A DNA stretch of 64,000 nucleotides from Phascolomyces articulosus (GCA_025677815.1 JAIXMP010000015.1:806001-870000); one strand, 5' to 3'. Positions 35,776 to 47,649 are shown, counted from the stretch's first letter. Numbers and translations are program-made. The notes: a model not told the origin generated them from the sequence alone.

Positions 35776-36906
35776 TTAGTTACGTCTTTTTCTTCCTGAT
35801 GGCTGGTTTTCTCCAAAGTCTATTATATAGAGTTCTTTTTTAGTATATATTCCAAGAAAGATATAGTAAAAAATAAATTGCAGTTGTATGAATACAAGAA
35901 CTGAAGAATATATACCCACCCTCAGTAGAACGACGCTTAGTTCCAGAAGGAACCAATGGTTCAGGTACTGCACTGGTCTCAATTTCATCTTCGCTGCTTT
36001 CAAATAAATTGAGACCCTCCTCCTCGTCTTCATCTCCTTCTTCTTGACAACGTTCTTGCTGTCTTTCTTCGGGTTCTTGACGATCCTCCATTTCGTCATG
36101 CTCATGTTGTTGGAGTGGCTCATTTTCCTGTTGTCGCTGATCTTGTTGATTCTCACTGGCCATAATTCTCCTCTTTTCTCTTTTTGAGCAGGCACCTCTC
36201 TTTCGGTCCCAAAATAGAGAAAGGATTCTGTTGGAACCCCAGTTTCTTTTGCATGCTGCCAAAGGAACAAAGTTGACACATTGTCGTTCCAACTTGATAC
36301 AGCCAGTTTGAACCTCTTCTGCCATGGTTACCCATGACATCTGCAGTACCTCCTTGTCTGTTTTTCCTTTACCTATGGATTTATGATGATTTTGGCACGC
36401 TGCTCGAGATTATCAATCATAAGCTCCTCGTCGAAAAGAGTCATATCCACGTTATGTTTAGCTCCTATGGCGTGACAAAGCTGGGTGATTTCATCCATTG
36501 AAAACTTCTTCTTTGGTGGAACTTGTCGTTGGTATTTGCCAGTGTCGATTTTAACGCCTTTGAAGATAGGAGCAGGTCCAAATTCGTCAACAGGTTGCTT
36601 GCTAAGCTTATCTTCCAAACGCTCGATTTTTCTTCCAAGTTTTTCGATTGTTTTATTACTTTGCTCTACTATTTTGGAAAGATGCTTGACCGAATTGACT
36701 AATGCACCTACTGAGTGATTTACACCACCTAATGATTCATTCAAACGGTTACACGTGCGTGTAAATTTTGTTTCAATAGATTCACCGGCATTGTGTCTTC
36801 TAGAAGTAGTAGCATGATTGCCAGGGGAGCGAAACGATGGAGAGCGGGTATAAGTATAAATTATAGGTGAAATGGGTGAAGAGTTGATTATGTCACTATC
36901 GTGCAT
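35776..36906 (-). CDS. CACTA accessory protein: coiled coil plus acidic region
   Basis: Exons: 36906-36373, 36340-35920 and 35819-35776. Exon 1 (MHDSDIINS...) has a heptad-rich coiled coil around residues 55-105 (NSVKHLSKIVEQSN, then IEKLGRKIERLEDKL). Exon 2 is acidic and Gln/Glu-rich (EEGDEDEEEGLNLFESSEDE). The last exon is basic, ending SGRKRRN, a possible nuclear signal. Exon 1 ends in CCA TAG immediately before the GTAAAG donor, so its frame carries a stop as its last codon. Exon 2 begins at a CAG|ATG junction with an open frame of its own. Either the reading is two proteins, or a sense codon has become TAG. By position it is the likely partner of the Tnp2 gene, like TnpA beside TnpD in plant En/Spm (inference). 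Confidence 0.55.
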
Positions 36907-37072
36907 TGTAATAATATAAATAGTCAAAGTAGAGTGTAGATTTTGTTCTGTTTAATAGATATATAAAAAAAAGAGGGAAAAAAAGAAAAGAGAAAAAGAG
37001 TAGGAAAAAAAAATAGATACTATAATAAATATTTAAAATGAGAAGATACAAGGTTTAAAATTTGAAAAGGTG

Positions 37073-40000
37073 CTACCATGTGCTATTTAATGTTCCTAAT
37101 TTATCTTTTGTAGTTACATTGCCATCAGTATCAGTATATTTAATCTTTTTTCTTCCAGCATCATCAGTTAAGCACAAATATTGGCACGATGATGGACTTT
37201 TAATGCGCCAGACAATTCCTGTAATGTCATTTACATTAACAACTACATGTTTCGTTGTAGCGTTTTCTGTTCTATAGGGCCAGCCACCAGATTCACTCTC
37301 CTCCACTTTATACAACTTCGTCATGGCTAATATACTTTTTTTGTTATCAACCTCATAGCAGAAATATACTAATACTTCTCCAAAATATGTCAGCGGTACC
37401 GAGTTCGTCTTATTATTACGTTGTCTATTCGTGTTGAGCTCCAAACAGAGCTTAATCACATTATTGGTTTTTAAGGTAGAACCATGCTTGTGAGATGAAC
37501 CATACACAGTTCCATGGCGAAGTCCCGTTTTTTTCCCTTGACCATCACTTTTCCACACACGATGTCCGACTTGTACAGAGTCACTTGGTTGAACCTCCAC
37601 TTCTTTCCTCTCAAATACTTTGTAATAAAGACGGGTCTAATTAAAGTATATTGTGCTTTATGTCAGTTACTTTATTTATTAAGCCATGTTAGAGGCAAAG
37701 AAAATATCTTAACATTTGTTCTAATAGACGACTTACCTTTTTGACAACATTAAATTCGTATTTTTTGGATAAGTCTTGTAACGTTTCTTCACTAAATGGT
37801 GACCAAAGTTCAGGACTATCTGGATTATCGTCATCTTCAGAAGTTGAAGTTTCGTTAGGTGCAAGAATATGGAAAGCGGATAAATCCGTTTCTTCATATT
37901 CATCATTGCTAATTCGATTACTACGTCTTTCTGATGCAAGACTGAGCATTTCGTTTGCTATATAATATATAAAAGGGTTAGTATTACATTAATATGAATA
38001 AATTCATATTAACCTTAAACATTGTTTACCAGCATTTGCCCCAGGATATCGTCTTGAAGTGATACGTGATTTAATCCCTCCAATCGCACGTTCTTGTGCA
38101 AATGCGCTGTAATATGTCAATGGACCCATTTTAATGATGTTGTATGGTAAGTGGGTTAAATGATGTTCTGTAATCGTAAATATCTTCGGTGCAATGAGTT
38201 TGGCCTCAGTCTGATCCATCAACCATTTATGCCAATCTTCGATTACTTGTTCGAGTTCTTTGATATCCGTTTTTGTAACTGAACGACTAGATCCAATTTG
38301 GACTATTCTGGATAATGTTAAAATTGCAGTACGATTTCTACTTGGAATGAAATCTGCAATAATTGTTGGAAGTAAGAAGAGCAAAAAGTACATGTAGTCT
38401 ACAGCTCGATAACCGTTTTTGCTAATGCTATTTGTTGATATTTCATTGATAGCACAAGAAAAGTTTGATGGCTGGGTTGTTGTGGCTTCCTTTATCCATT
38501 CGTTGACATCTTTTAGGTCGGCGTTGCTCAAAAACAAAGGGCCTCGTTCATCATCACCGTCATCGTCATTGTCCTTTTTTTTAGTGTTTTTTTGCATCTT
38601 TTTTCCCTTCTTCGTCAGGCTATGTTTTAAGTTGCCTTTTATTGTTTTGTCCGTTTGGTAATCTGTTCCCAAAATCAATTGGACTATTTGCTTCCCAAGG
38701 CCATGGTAGAGTAAATGCATAATATCCAGAACATAGAATGATGAACCATTTTTATGCATTTTTAAAGGACCAAATATGCTTGCACTACTTTGGCCAAGTT
38801 CGGGTGCTTTTTTTGAATAATGGATAGCTTTACGAAATGCAGCAGGGAGACCTCTTGGTTGAAAGTTACGATTGAGTACGTCGAATTTATCAATGAAGCA
38901 TGTACGGCAACCATATCGATGGGAATGACCTGCATGACCACACATTTTGGCAAGTGCCGGCATATCACCTCCAGCAAAGAAAATATGTGCCTTGACCAAA
39001 AATTCACCATCTTTTGTTTGAACTTTCATTCCATGATCTTGAAGGATCTTAAATTCGTCAACTGCTGGTTGTAAAAAACTGGAAAGGTCCACTGGGGATC
39101 GGTTTCCGTATATTATGCAGGACTGAAGCATATATTTTTGTTCTGTTCTAATTGATGGTGGAAAATTCAAGATAATAAAATGACATATAGTCATTGGGCG
39201 ATATTTGGTAAAACCATCTGTGTATATTCCTACAGCAATTGTAAGTTCAGTATCGAAGTAATTTGGTGCAGCTTTTTTATAAGTTTTGCCATCGAATACA
39301 TCGGTCATTACATCGGGATCCATATCTCGGTAGAGGCGATATTGAAGTAATGCACGAGTTTCAGGATCATGAACCAAGAGAGCAAGCTGTTCCAGAATGG
39401 ATATTTGTTTGATAGTGGTTGCAGGTTGTTTAATTATTTCGCCTGATTTGTTACGTTTTTTCACGGTATCTTTTGGTGTTGGGAGTACAATATTGGCATA
39501 TTTCAGAATCGTCTCCCTCTTTATACATTTTGCATCTATTGGGACACATGTCGTACTTTTTAAATTTAATTGGAAAGTTTTTGGTTATGTGATTTCGACA
39601 TTTGTAGTGGGTGTATAATGGCAGTGGTTGTTGTCCCGGATGAGCGACTGAATCAATATGATCATTGATTACTTTCATTTGTTTATCAAAGTTAACACTT
39701 CCCATCTTTGATTTTTTGGCGATCTCGTATAGTTTTAACGACACATCAACATTGCTAGGTTTATTTTCTTTTGGTAAACGAAATGATACACTCATGGGTG
39801 TTCCAGGAGAAATGACTAGAAATTTGTGTTAAATCAAACCACTATTTTGGACTTATGATAAACCCACACCTTCTGATACGACGATCTTAACTTACTAATC
39901 GATCCATGGCCTTTATTCTCTTCATCATTGTTTGAAAAATCTCTTTCATCTTCTGTGGAATACTGACAAATTTCAGTGAGCTTTTGCTTTATAGGAAAAG

Positions 40001-40218
40001 AGTTATTTAGAGTTAGAATCTCTCTTATTGACTTTATTTTCTGCTCACTATAAAGCAAATTTTCTACTTTAAACAAGTACCTGCGATTCATTCTCTTCAC
40101 TTCCACATTTTTCAAAATGAAGAGTTTTATTAACTTTTCCAACAGAAAGATTTTGATTGAATGATTGATTACACGAAAGACAATGAAATTCCTTAAAATC
40201 GTCTGTTGGATTAGGCAT
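37073..40218 (-). pseudogene. Tnp2-family transposase, one frameshift
   Basis: Exons: 40218-40081, about 39980-39896 (or from 39986), 39815-38030, 37957-37737 and 37636-37073; about 930 aa. The N-terminus has C-x2-C-x17-H-x3-C (residues 13-37), a BED/C2H2-like finger. It is followed by C-x3-C-x11-C-x2-C (YDMCPNRCKMY...ICQYC), typical of Tnp2 proteins. The core has GGDMPALAKMCGHAGHSHRY and VLDIMHLLYHG, where Tnp2 acidic residues lie. The C-terminal exon (about 188 aa) is of unknown type. In exon 3 the frame shifts at a run of six A (39461-39456, minus strand); five A would join the Cys motif to the core. All other splice phases agree, so this is probably one recent lesion (or a sequencing error). 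Confidence 0.8.
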
Positions 40219-40550
40219 TGTGATTTAAAAGAATTGAGAATTAAAAAAACAAACTTATTTGAATGATTGGAGCAGTTGTAAAATAATATTATTATTAGAC
40301 TTATGGTTTACAAAAACTTAAAATAAACTATTCATTGTAAAGAAAAGACTATAGGAAAGTTGTAACGTTGAACAACGCATGAACCCCAACAAGAAGAAAC
40401 CTGTATGTGGGAATATTCAGGAAAAAGGATCCTGAAAAAACCTGATTTCAGGTTTATACTTTTAGTGATGGATATAAAATATTCCGGTATCCTGAAATCA
40501 GGATTCTGAGTCTGTAGGTCAGGAAACTTCAGGAAATTTTTTTTACAGTG

Positions 40551-41100
40551 GCAATTACATTCTTTCTTTCGTATCATTTAATGCTATTGGATTATATTAT
40601 ATTCTTCATTTTGTATCATTCAATGGTATTGAATCATATATTGCATTCAAGCATCAACGATTCAAAAAAAAAATAAACGATCGATATATATATAATTTAC
40701 GGTTTATATAAAATTTGTTTATTTAAATTTATATGTAAATTGTTACGTATGTAAAAATATTACATATATTTATATCATCAATATCAGTCTAAAACTATAT
40801 CGGTACTACTAAATAATCTTAGTTTCTATGCTATGGATAATCGTCATTAGAAAAGACTAAACTTTTACAGTTTATTACTTTCAACAATAAGGACTATGAT
40901 GAATGGGCTAATAGAAACATATAGTTAGAAATCATTTTTCTTTAATTTTTTTTTTTTAGATTGAGAGACGTACCTGGACAAAAAAAAAAGAACAACTTCC
41001 ATACTATCACAAAATCCATTAAGCTAATAAAAGTAATAACCATGGCTTACAATATAGTATGAAATAAATAATCTCCAACATCTTTTCTTCTAAGATACGT
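40551..41100. other. AT-rich spacer between CACTA element and LTR A
   Basis: Just right of the CACTA end are two diverged copies of a word like TATCATT(T/C)AATG(C/G)TATTG (about 40573-40636), and a similar word (CTATTGGATTACA) lies left of the element. The transposon may therefore have entered a small tandem repeat. The remainder is AT-rich with no gene. Confidence 0.4.
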
Positions 41101-41971
41101 TGTAACCCCCCAGAAAGAACCGCAGTTATTATCATTATTACTACAAAACAACTCTATATATTAATAATGTTACTACGACAACATCAGATTATCATACCTT
41201 TTGGTATTTTCCAATTAACAAGAGATACATATACACCGCAGCAACATATCTATAAACATAATTATCACTTAATCAACACATTATATTACTATTGGATATT
41301 CATTTATTACCGCAGTATCTTCACATGTTGTTACTTAGGATAGAAATAATTAATTATTGGAAAACATATAAATATCACACTATTTTGTAACTGAAATAAA
41401 ATCAATCAATTATACTTCTCTTTATCATATACATAAATTTTAAGAGTATTGATTCACTCAAGACCGAACTGGCTTATTTTAATTTTACTGCAGCTTAAAG
41501 AAAGCTCAACATTTCCAATATAGGACAGACGTAACATTCCTGATCCTTATTCTATTATCATTACCAAGTCGGAAGTAACATACCTGACTTTGACTATTAT
41601 CATTGAATTCAAGACATTATATCAAGGCTTATATCATATAGTAACATACTACACAAGTTACTCTTTTGTAATAACAAGAACTGCTAATCCAAGCTTCACT
41701 TGTTATACATTTTTTATACTTCAAACGATAATTCAATTATATATCATATATTATTCGTATCATATATTTTATTGTGGCCTAAAGAATCCACGTTAATATA
41801 GCTGTATAATCACATATAAACAGATACTTGCTTGACACATAGTATTGATATCTGTTGCTTTAATCGGTGTAATATACGTTAATATTACTGGTGCTCACTA
41901 AATATCACGAACTGATATATAAAAACCTTAGTTGCTATAAGAATTGTAATTATAAGAAGCAAATCTTATTA

Positions 41972-44402
41972 CAGTCAACCCCCGTTTTTTGCATCCCCGC
42001 TTTTTGCAGACCCTCACTTTTTGCAGGTTTTTTTGAAAAATCTCGCTCAGTACTTAGTAAAATTGCAGATTCCTCACTTTTTGCATTTTGCAGCCTAATT
42101 TGGAGGACCTGCAATTATCCGCTCTTAATATTCGCCACCAAGGAACCTGCAATATAGCATGATTCGAACCAATGATATAATAAATTTCATAAGAATAATA
42201 TATTTTTAACTATTATAAAAGATTTTTTTTTCTATTAAGCATTGAAGTAATTGGTAATTGTTGCTTGCTTTGTTTGAGATTTTTTTCTATAAATATCACG
42301 AATTTTGCGAAGCTCCTTTTTAATTGAAAGGTTTTCGGGCTCGCATAAAATACTGATTGCTTTTTCAATTATTCTAGCCTTTTCCTGGTAAGTATGTGCT
42401 ATAGGTTCAGGTTCACTCTGCAGCTCCTGTCTTTCATTATTAGAAGTTTCAGCAACAGCTGCATCCCTAACTTCTTCATCAAAAACAGTTTGGATAATCT
42501 CGTCATCGGTAAACGCTGGATGAACAGCTGCTATTTCCTCCGGTGGATTAGGATCAAAAGGATTGTTACTAACACTTTTCGCACCATATACCATAATTAA
42601 ATGGTCATTGATTTGGTCAAGAGCTTCCTTTTCAGAATGATCCAATTTACTATCCAATATTTCAGTTGCAGCTTCTACTATCTTTGTTTTTTTAAAACAA
42701 TTCGTTATAGTATTAGCAGTTACTTCTTCCCAAGCATCCAAACACCACTTTATACCCTGCAAAACATCGACCCGAAAAACATTTCCATTATTGGGAGGGA
42801 GGCCTCTATCCAATCGTTCTTGAATATCATTATATGCTGCTTCATACTGTGAATTTCTATATATTTTTATGCATCAATACCAACCTGAAGTCTATAATCC
42901 TATGAAAATATATATTATATAATATCACGTACTTGAAATGAGTCTTGAAGCTTCTAATAATACCAGCATCCAATGGTTGCATCATTGATGTAGTGTTGGG
43001 TGGTAAGTAAAGTAATTCAATATTAGTTGGCTCATAATCACAATAATGGCCAGAGAAGTTATCCAGCAAAAGAAGAATTTTACGGTTTTGGTGTGCCATA
43101 GCTCTATCAAGCTTTTTTAAGTATTCTTTAAAAATACTACGTGTCATCCATGCGTTGGCGTTACCACGGTAAAAAGAAAGGTCGATCTTATTTCTAAGTG
43201 TTTTGTTTTGTGGCTAATATAAAAAATAATACTTATTTGTATAAGATATAAATATAATAAATTCGACAACAATAATCAAGAATATATACCATATCAAAAC
43301 TTCTTGGTTTTTTGGACTTGCCAATAAACCATGGGTACCACTTGTCAGATCCATCAGCATTTGTAGTAAAAACTACAGTCAGTCTTGATTTATCTTGCTT
43401 AGTACCTTTAAAAGGACCAGAGGCAATTGTTGTCATAGGTGCACTTGCATAAAATACAGCAGTCTCATCCATATTGTAAATATCGCGAAGAGCATACTGC
43501 TTTGCTCTTTCTTGAATTTCTGGTAATTTAGCTAAAGCAAGTTCTAAATCTGCAGAACTGCCTTCGCCATTCAATCGTTGCATTTTCAAACCATATCTTT
43601 TCTGGAAACGATCCTGCCAGCCATTAGAAAAACCTAATCCATCAGGGATTTCCATCTTATTCTGTAAAGCTCTGGCAGCTTTTTTAATTATATCCCAGTA
43701 ACAGGAGTACGCATATAGTATCTTTGTTCAACCCATATATATAAGGCATATTCAAGTTGCTATATATTTATACACACACATACACACATATATTATTATT
43801 ATTATTATTATTAACATTATTCAACTTTATTTTTATTATTTGTTTTTAGTTTAAAAGATAAATTGATATAAACATACTGGACACTTTGCACGAGACTTTT
43901 TCTTATCACTTCTCATAACACCATTCTCTTCATCAATCTTTCGTTGCGACATCTTTCTTGCCAGAGTGGTTTCATTTGGAGTACTTTCGAGTTCATACTT
44001 CGCTTTAATCCACTGAAGTAATTGTCTATTGGTGATAGCTCGGCCCGCGTTAATAACATTGCATTTGTGCTGATATGCACTATCATACATATCATCAGTG
44101 AGTTTTTGATATGAGTTTTTGACTGGGGGCATTATAATAAAAAAGTGTAATGAATAAAAGAAGTTTATAAAGTAAACACAACTCAAAAAAAATTTTAATT
44201 ATAAATAGGACACCAATTATTCTATAATCTTACTAGTAAGTTAATTGCAATACTTGATTATTGGATAGGTGTCATATAATAACTCATAGTAAACAGTAAG
44301 TAATCAATTAAGTTCCAGTCTGTGTAACCTTATTTTGCAGGTCCCCGCTTTTTGCAGGTTTTTTCACAACATACCGCACCTGCAAAAAACGGGGGTTGAC
44401 TG
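41972..44402 (-). mobile_element. pogo/Tigger-like DNA transposon, 2,431 bp
   Basis: The ends are perfect 22-bp inverted repeats whose outer 20 bases are CAGTCAACCCCCGTTTTTTG. They are flanked by the TA duplication (41970-41971 and 44403-44404). CCCCGCTTTTTGCAG words occur just inside both ends. The uninterrupted LTR B has the empty site CTTATTAGTAACATC, confirming the ends. It carries one transposase gene on the minus strand. Confidence 0.95.
42235..44132 (-). pseudogene. pogo/Tigger-type transposase (CENP-B HTH + DDE_1), frameshifted
   Basis: Exon 1 44132-43878 (MPPVKNSYQKLTDD) holds an N-terminal psq-type helix-turn-helix (AITNRQLLQWIKAKYEL). Exon 2 starts at 43759 with QLEYALYIWVEQRYYMRTPV (CENP-B HTH). 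At 43694-43696 (GGG on the minus strand) the frame breaks; one more G would continue into DIIKKAARALQNKM and FSNGWQDRFQKRYGLK. The catalytic core keeps all three acidic sites: YNMDETAV, LLLDNFSGH and MQPLDAGII (exon 3 about 43217-42930). A second phase problem occurs at the exon 3 donor near 42930. The last part (to 42235) is an acidic tail ending ATITNYFNA. The chemistry is cut-and-paste at TA. It is probably inactive but young. Confidence 0.85.
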
Positions 44403-44470
44403 TAGTAACATCGTGTTGCTCACCAAAAGCCCTGTTTACTCAATATCATTAAACATAACTGATTAACACA

Positions 44471-44640
44471 TTTGGTGTTTACACTTAAACTATCATACCC
44501 TAAATTACTATCTATCTTACAAGCAACACATCTAGTGTTCACACTTTCATCACCACTAAATTACCACCAAACAAATATAAGGGCAACAACGTACATAGTG
44601 GAAAAAATGACTTCGAATGCGAGATCCATCCTTGGCAATC
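44471..44640. repeat. two diverged copies of a ~55-bp unit after LTR A
   Basis: AACACATTTGGTGTTTACAC (44465 on) and AACACATCTAGTGTTCACAC (44523 on) are followed by similar words ending in TAAATTAC. An imperfect tandem duplication at the LTR edge, possibly the retroelement leader. Confidence 0.5.
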
Positions 44641-46310
44641 TTAGGGAGCAACCAGTTTGGCAGATTAAACAATACGTGGTGTTAATGTATCATCTTTCGT
44701 CAATAGCTCGCGACGAACACCTTCCTTCAATTTTGACCAAAATAGCTCAATAGGGAGTACGGAGGGGGTATGAAGTGCTTTGGATCCTTTACTTTCAATA
44801 AGCTCCTTAACCACCTTCGAATGATGAATCCGAGCATTACCCATTACCGGCGACTTTCCGTTCATATTATTCTTGTCCAAAATATCCGTAACAACTTTGA
44901 TAAAATCAATAAAATGTTGTGCCCTGGTACCGACTTTCGCCGTGATTCGTTATTCTTCATTTTCAAGCTTTTTTTCGATCCAGTTACCAATTGAGGTCTT
45001 CGTAAAGGTCAATTCACCATGCCATCGGCAGCAATTACCCCCAGAATCGTGCGATTTACACCACGGTTATTGGACACTTTTGCCTTTGCAGGAGTATCCC
45101 GAATCGACCGACCAAAAGTTGAATCCGGCTTCATCGATAAAAAACAAACATCGAAATCGATATTCTCTTTTTCAACATGAAATGCCCAATTCATTCGTTT
45201 GGTGATGGTATCTTTGGAATTACAAGCTTCTGACACTTTTCTGGTTTTTTCAGTCAAACTGCAATGAATAACCAAATGTTTCTGTAGGCCGCTTCGAGTG
45301 ATGGTCACTTTGTAGTTTTCGTGGATCATTTGTTGAGGTTCTTTGATAGTCACAGTGAGAGTATCTTCATAAAGTTCTTGAAGGGGTCGTGGTGTATTCC
45401 TTTGTCAATTTTGGTGGCGGCCTGGTGATTTACTAAGTTGTGTTGTATCAATAAGATCAAAAAATAAAAGAAATAAGCAGGAGACGATATAAGTCAACGA
45501 GACCCAAAATAATTCAGTGTCTTTATTATGATTCAAAAAATAATCTCTCTATTTATACTAATTTGCTCATCATGGATGGACTGCCACTACGTGTGTATTA
45601 CAGTATCATATTTCTTATGGACCACATCATTTAAATTACGTATGCTATAAAACTGTGTGAATAACGGAAGTTATAGAACGTGTGAACGATGATGGTGGGA
45701 ATCAAGAAGTGAATTACGCGTTTGCATAATGAACGATATGCCTGGGAGAAAAGCATAATCCGTGTCACAGTAGCTGTACTTCAAATATAATTACCACACA
45801 AGTGAGGCAAAGGGTGAATAGCATTTTCTATTATGAATAATAATAATAATTAAGAAGCCATTGTATGTTGGATACAACAAGTTGGCTTGTCAAATACAGC
45901 TCACCGTCTCTAAAACAGGAAAAGGACTGTTGTACTGTACGTTCTGGCATGCGCAACATGCGACCGGCTTCTGCACAATTCAAAGTTACATTTTGAATTA
46001 AATCGATAAGATCAACAATACTTTCATTTGTATACCTCCCATACCTTTCTGCAAAGATGTTTTACATATATATACATTTATATAAAGTAAGCTAGAACGA
46101 TTTCAGTATTTACTGAATAAAGTTATTTTGATCTAAACTATCTCTTTGTTTTTTCACTTTATTGGAGGATTTTTCTAGGCTTTCCTTGTCGTTTCTTTGC
46201 TTCATTATTTTGTACCGGAGCGTTTTCAATTTGTGCTTTTTCATTCACTACAACGTCGATATCCACATCGTTTTCCAGTACTTCATGCTTATATAACATA
46301 TTAATACTTG
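44641..46310 (-). pseudogene. Tc1/IS630-like transposase relic, interrupted
   Basis: Minus strand, N to C. From about 46300: MLYKHEVLENDVDIDVVVNE, ending in a basic RQGKPRK stretch. After an intron-like gap (acceptor TTTGCAG near 46050), a helix-turn-helix region with ESIVDLIDLIQNVTLNCAEA and GRMLRMPERTV. Then a break by an LTR-like segment. Then 45400-45009 (PLQELYEDTLTVTIKEPQQM, the DDE start with NRGVNRTILGVIAADG), and 44880-44665 with NARIHHSKVVKELIESKG and the conserved IELFWSKLKEGVRREL. Stops and frame breaks show decay. A further acidic frame at 46579-46301 upstream may be its leader or unrelated. Confidence 0.7.
45432..45795 (-). mobile_element. LTR-like segment inside the Tc1-like transposase relic
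   Basis: Read on the minus strand it begins near TGTGGTAATTATATTTG, contains TATAAATAGAGAGATT (TATA box), then AATAAAGACACTGAATT (polyA-signal-like), and ends ...TTGATACAACA. That is the order expected of a short LTR. Flanks share AAGT (about 45428 and 45796), a possible partial target duplication. It separates two parts of the transposase relic. No second copy is in the window, so this rests on structure alone. Confidence 0.45.
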
Positions 46311-46599
46311 TATTGTGGTATTAAAAGTTGTAATTTTCTGACTTCTCTTTTTATCTCTTTAGAGTTATTAGCTGATCTTGTCATCGAAACAAGGGAGCAG
46401 ATTCCTTCAACTCCAATATCAAATTCTGTGCATACAATCTGGTATGCATCTTGAGTTTCGATGACTTTTTTTATCGCTTCTATTTCCTCCTCTTCAGTTG
46501 CCTGCTTTTCTGTAATTTCGTTGTCGCCACAATTGTCGTGATCGAATGGAAGTTCAGAACTATACTCAATCACTTCCATCTCTAAATGGTTCTTTCGTT

Positions 46600-47649
46600 G
46601 GAGCGTAACATTGGTGTATACGCAGGATACATAACAATTAGTGATGATCCTTCCGAAAGTTCACTTACGGAAACCCTGTTACGATATTTACTTCCTCTAA
46701 ATAGCCTAGCTTTTGTCATAGTTTGGATCAAGATCAGTCATTGCTAACATGACGATGACTCATTCTATATTCTTGAAAGTCTAAACAATAAGCAGTTTTC
46801 AACTTAAAACGTTTGCCAAACAGAAGAACAACATGCTTCATTATCCGATTATTTTCAAAGGCACGTGAACGATGATTTCTTCAAGTTAAATTAGAAAAAC
46901 TTCATCACCAGTGCGGTTGACTTCAAACAAAAGTGGACCCAAATATTCCCAAGAACAAGTCAAAAATATGCATCCGTTAAAAGTAAGTGAAGTAGTATTA
47001 TTTTCGAGACGGTATTTATCATTTTGTGCTTATTAATAAATTCACATTTTATTTAAACTATTGTGATAATAGGTTGATACCAACTATGGAAACATCAATT
47101 TGAATGATTCTTCTGTTAAACATGGTTAAAGTACGAACAACGTGGGTTTTTGCGAGCACATCATCACACTGGCCTAGAGCTCACCAGCAATTACAGTGAA
47201 TTACCAAACTTTTCATGAGCATATTGTCATTGAAAGTATGGTATTTTAATTTTTGTTTGTCGCCTATGAATTACGTATGGATAGTGTGTATACACGTTTA
47301 CAAGCTTCTTTTACTAAAATAACAACTGCTATAATATATAATGGAAATATGTGATGCAAGCAACGCCAATCTTTATAATATCAATATAATGATGTTATGA
47401 TGACTAACTCAAATGGATCATTAGTAGCAATATCCACTCCTAACATTAAAAGATGGTGACTTATGAAATTGGCATAAAAGCAATACATGAATCATTTGCT
47501 AATATAAAGAATTTATTTATATCGTTATTCTATCCGTATATATTATCACGAACATGTAAAAATTACTTGTATCTCATTATTCTAATACACAAACATTATC
47601 ATGACCAATCTGTATATATAAAAAACGAATGATTCACTTCTACTTGTTG
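46600..47649. other. AT-rich DNA without supported genes
   Basis: No reading frame of note, with words suggestive of decayed repeats only. LINE copy B coding sequence begins at about 47650 (LPVEPTFKYLGIPF), so this interval is its 5' flank. Confidence 0.4.

Larger units (their letters stand above)
35502..40550 (-). mobile_element. CACTA-type (EnSpm/Plavaka-like) DNA transposon, two genes
   Basis: Both ends begin with CACTGTAAAAAA read inwards (35502 rightwards, 40550 leftwards), followed by imperfect inverted sequence with TTTCCTGAA. Both subterminal regions (35515-35635 and 40420-40540) hold many copies of TTTCCTGA or its complement in both directions, as in CACTA elements where an accessory protein binds such motifs. 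Inside lie a Tnp2-family transposase gene and a second coiled-coil gene, both on the minus strand. No clear target-site duplication is visible. Length is 5,049 bp. Confidence 0.8.
41101..44470 (+). mobile_element. LTR (copy A) of an LTR retrotransposon, split by a pogo-like insertion
   Basis: Parts 41101-41971 and 44403-44470. It starts TGTAACCCCCCAGAAAGAAC and ends ATTAACACA. The sequence is collinear with 50616-49661 on the minus strand (LTR B), including a shared open frame ending FYCG(L/Q)KNPR and the 3' part GTAACATCGTGTTGCTCACC. Length without the insert is about 940 bp. After the LTR comes TTTGGTGTTTACAC, similar to the primer-binding region beside LTR B. No internal coding region is attached, so it may be a solo LTR or a remnant. 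Confidence 0.85.

Noticed and set aside
42155..42185. GGTTCGAATC on the minus strand, like a tRNA B box
   Set aside because: No A box at the right distance and no cloverleaf; it lies in the pogo element's non-coding end.
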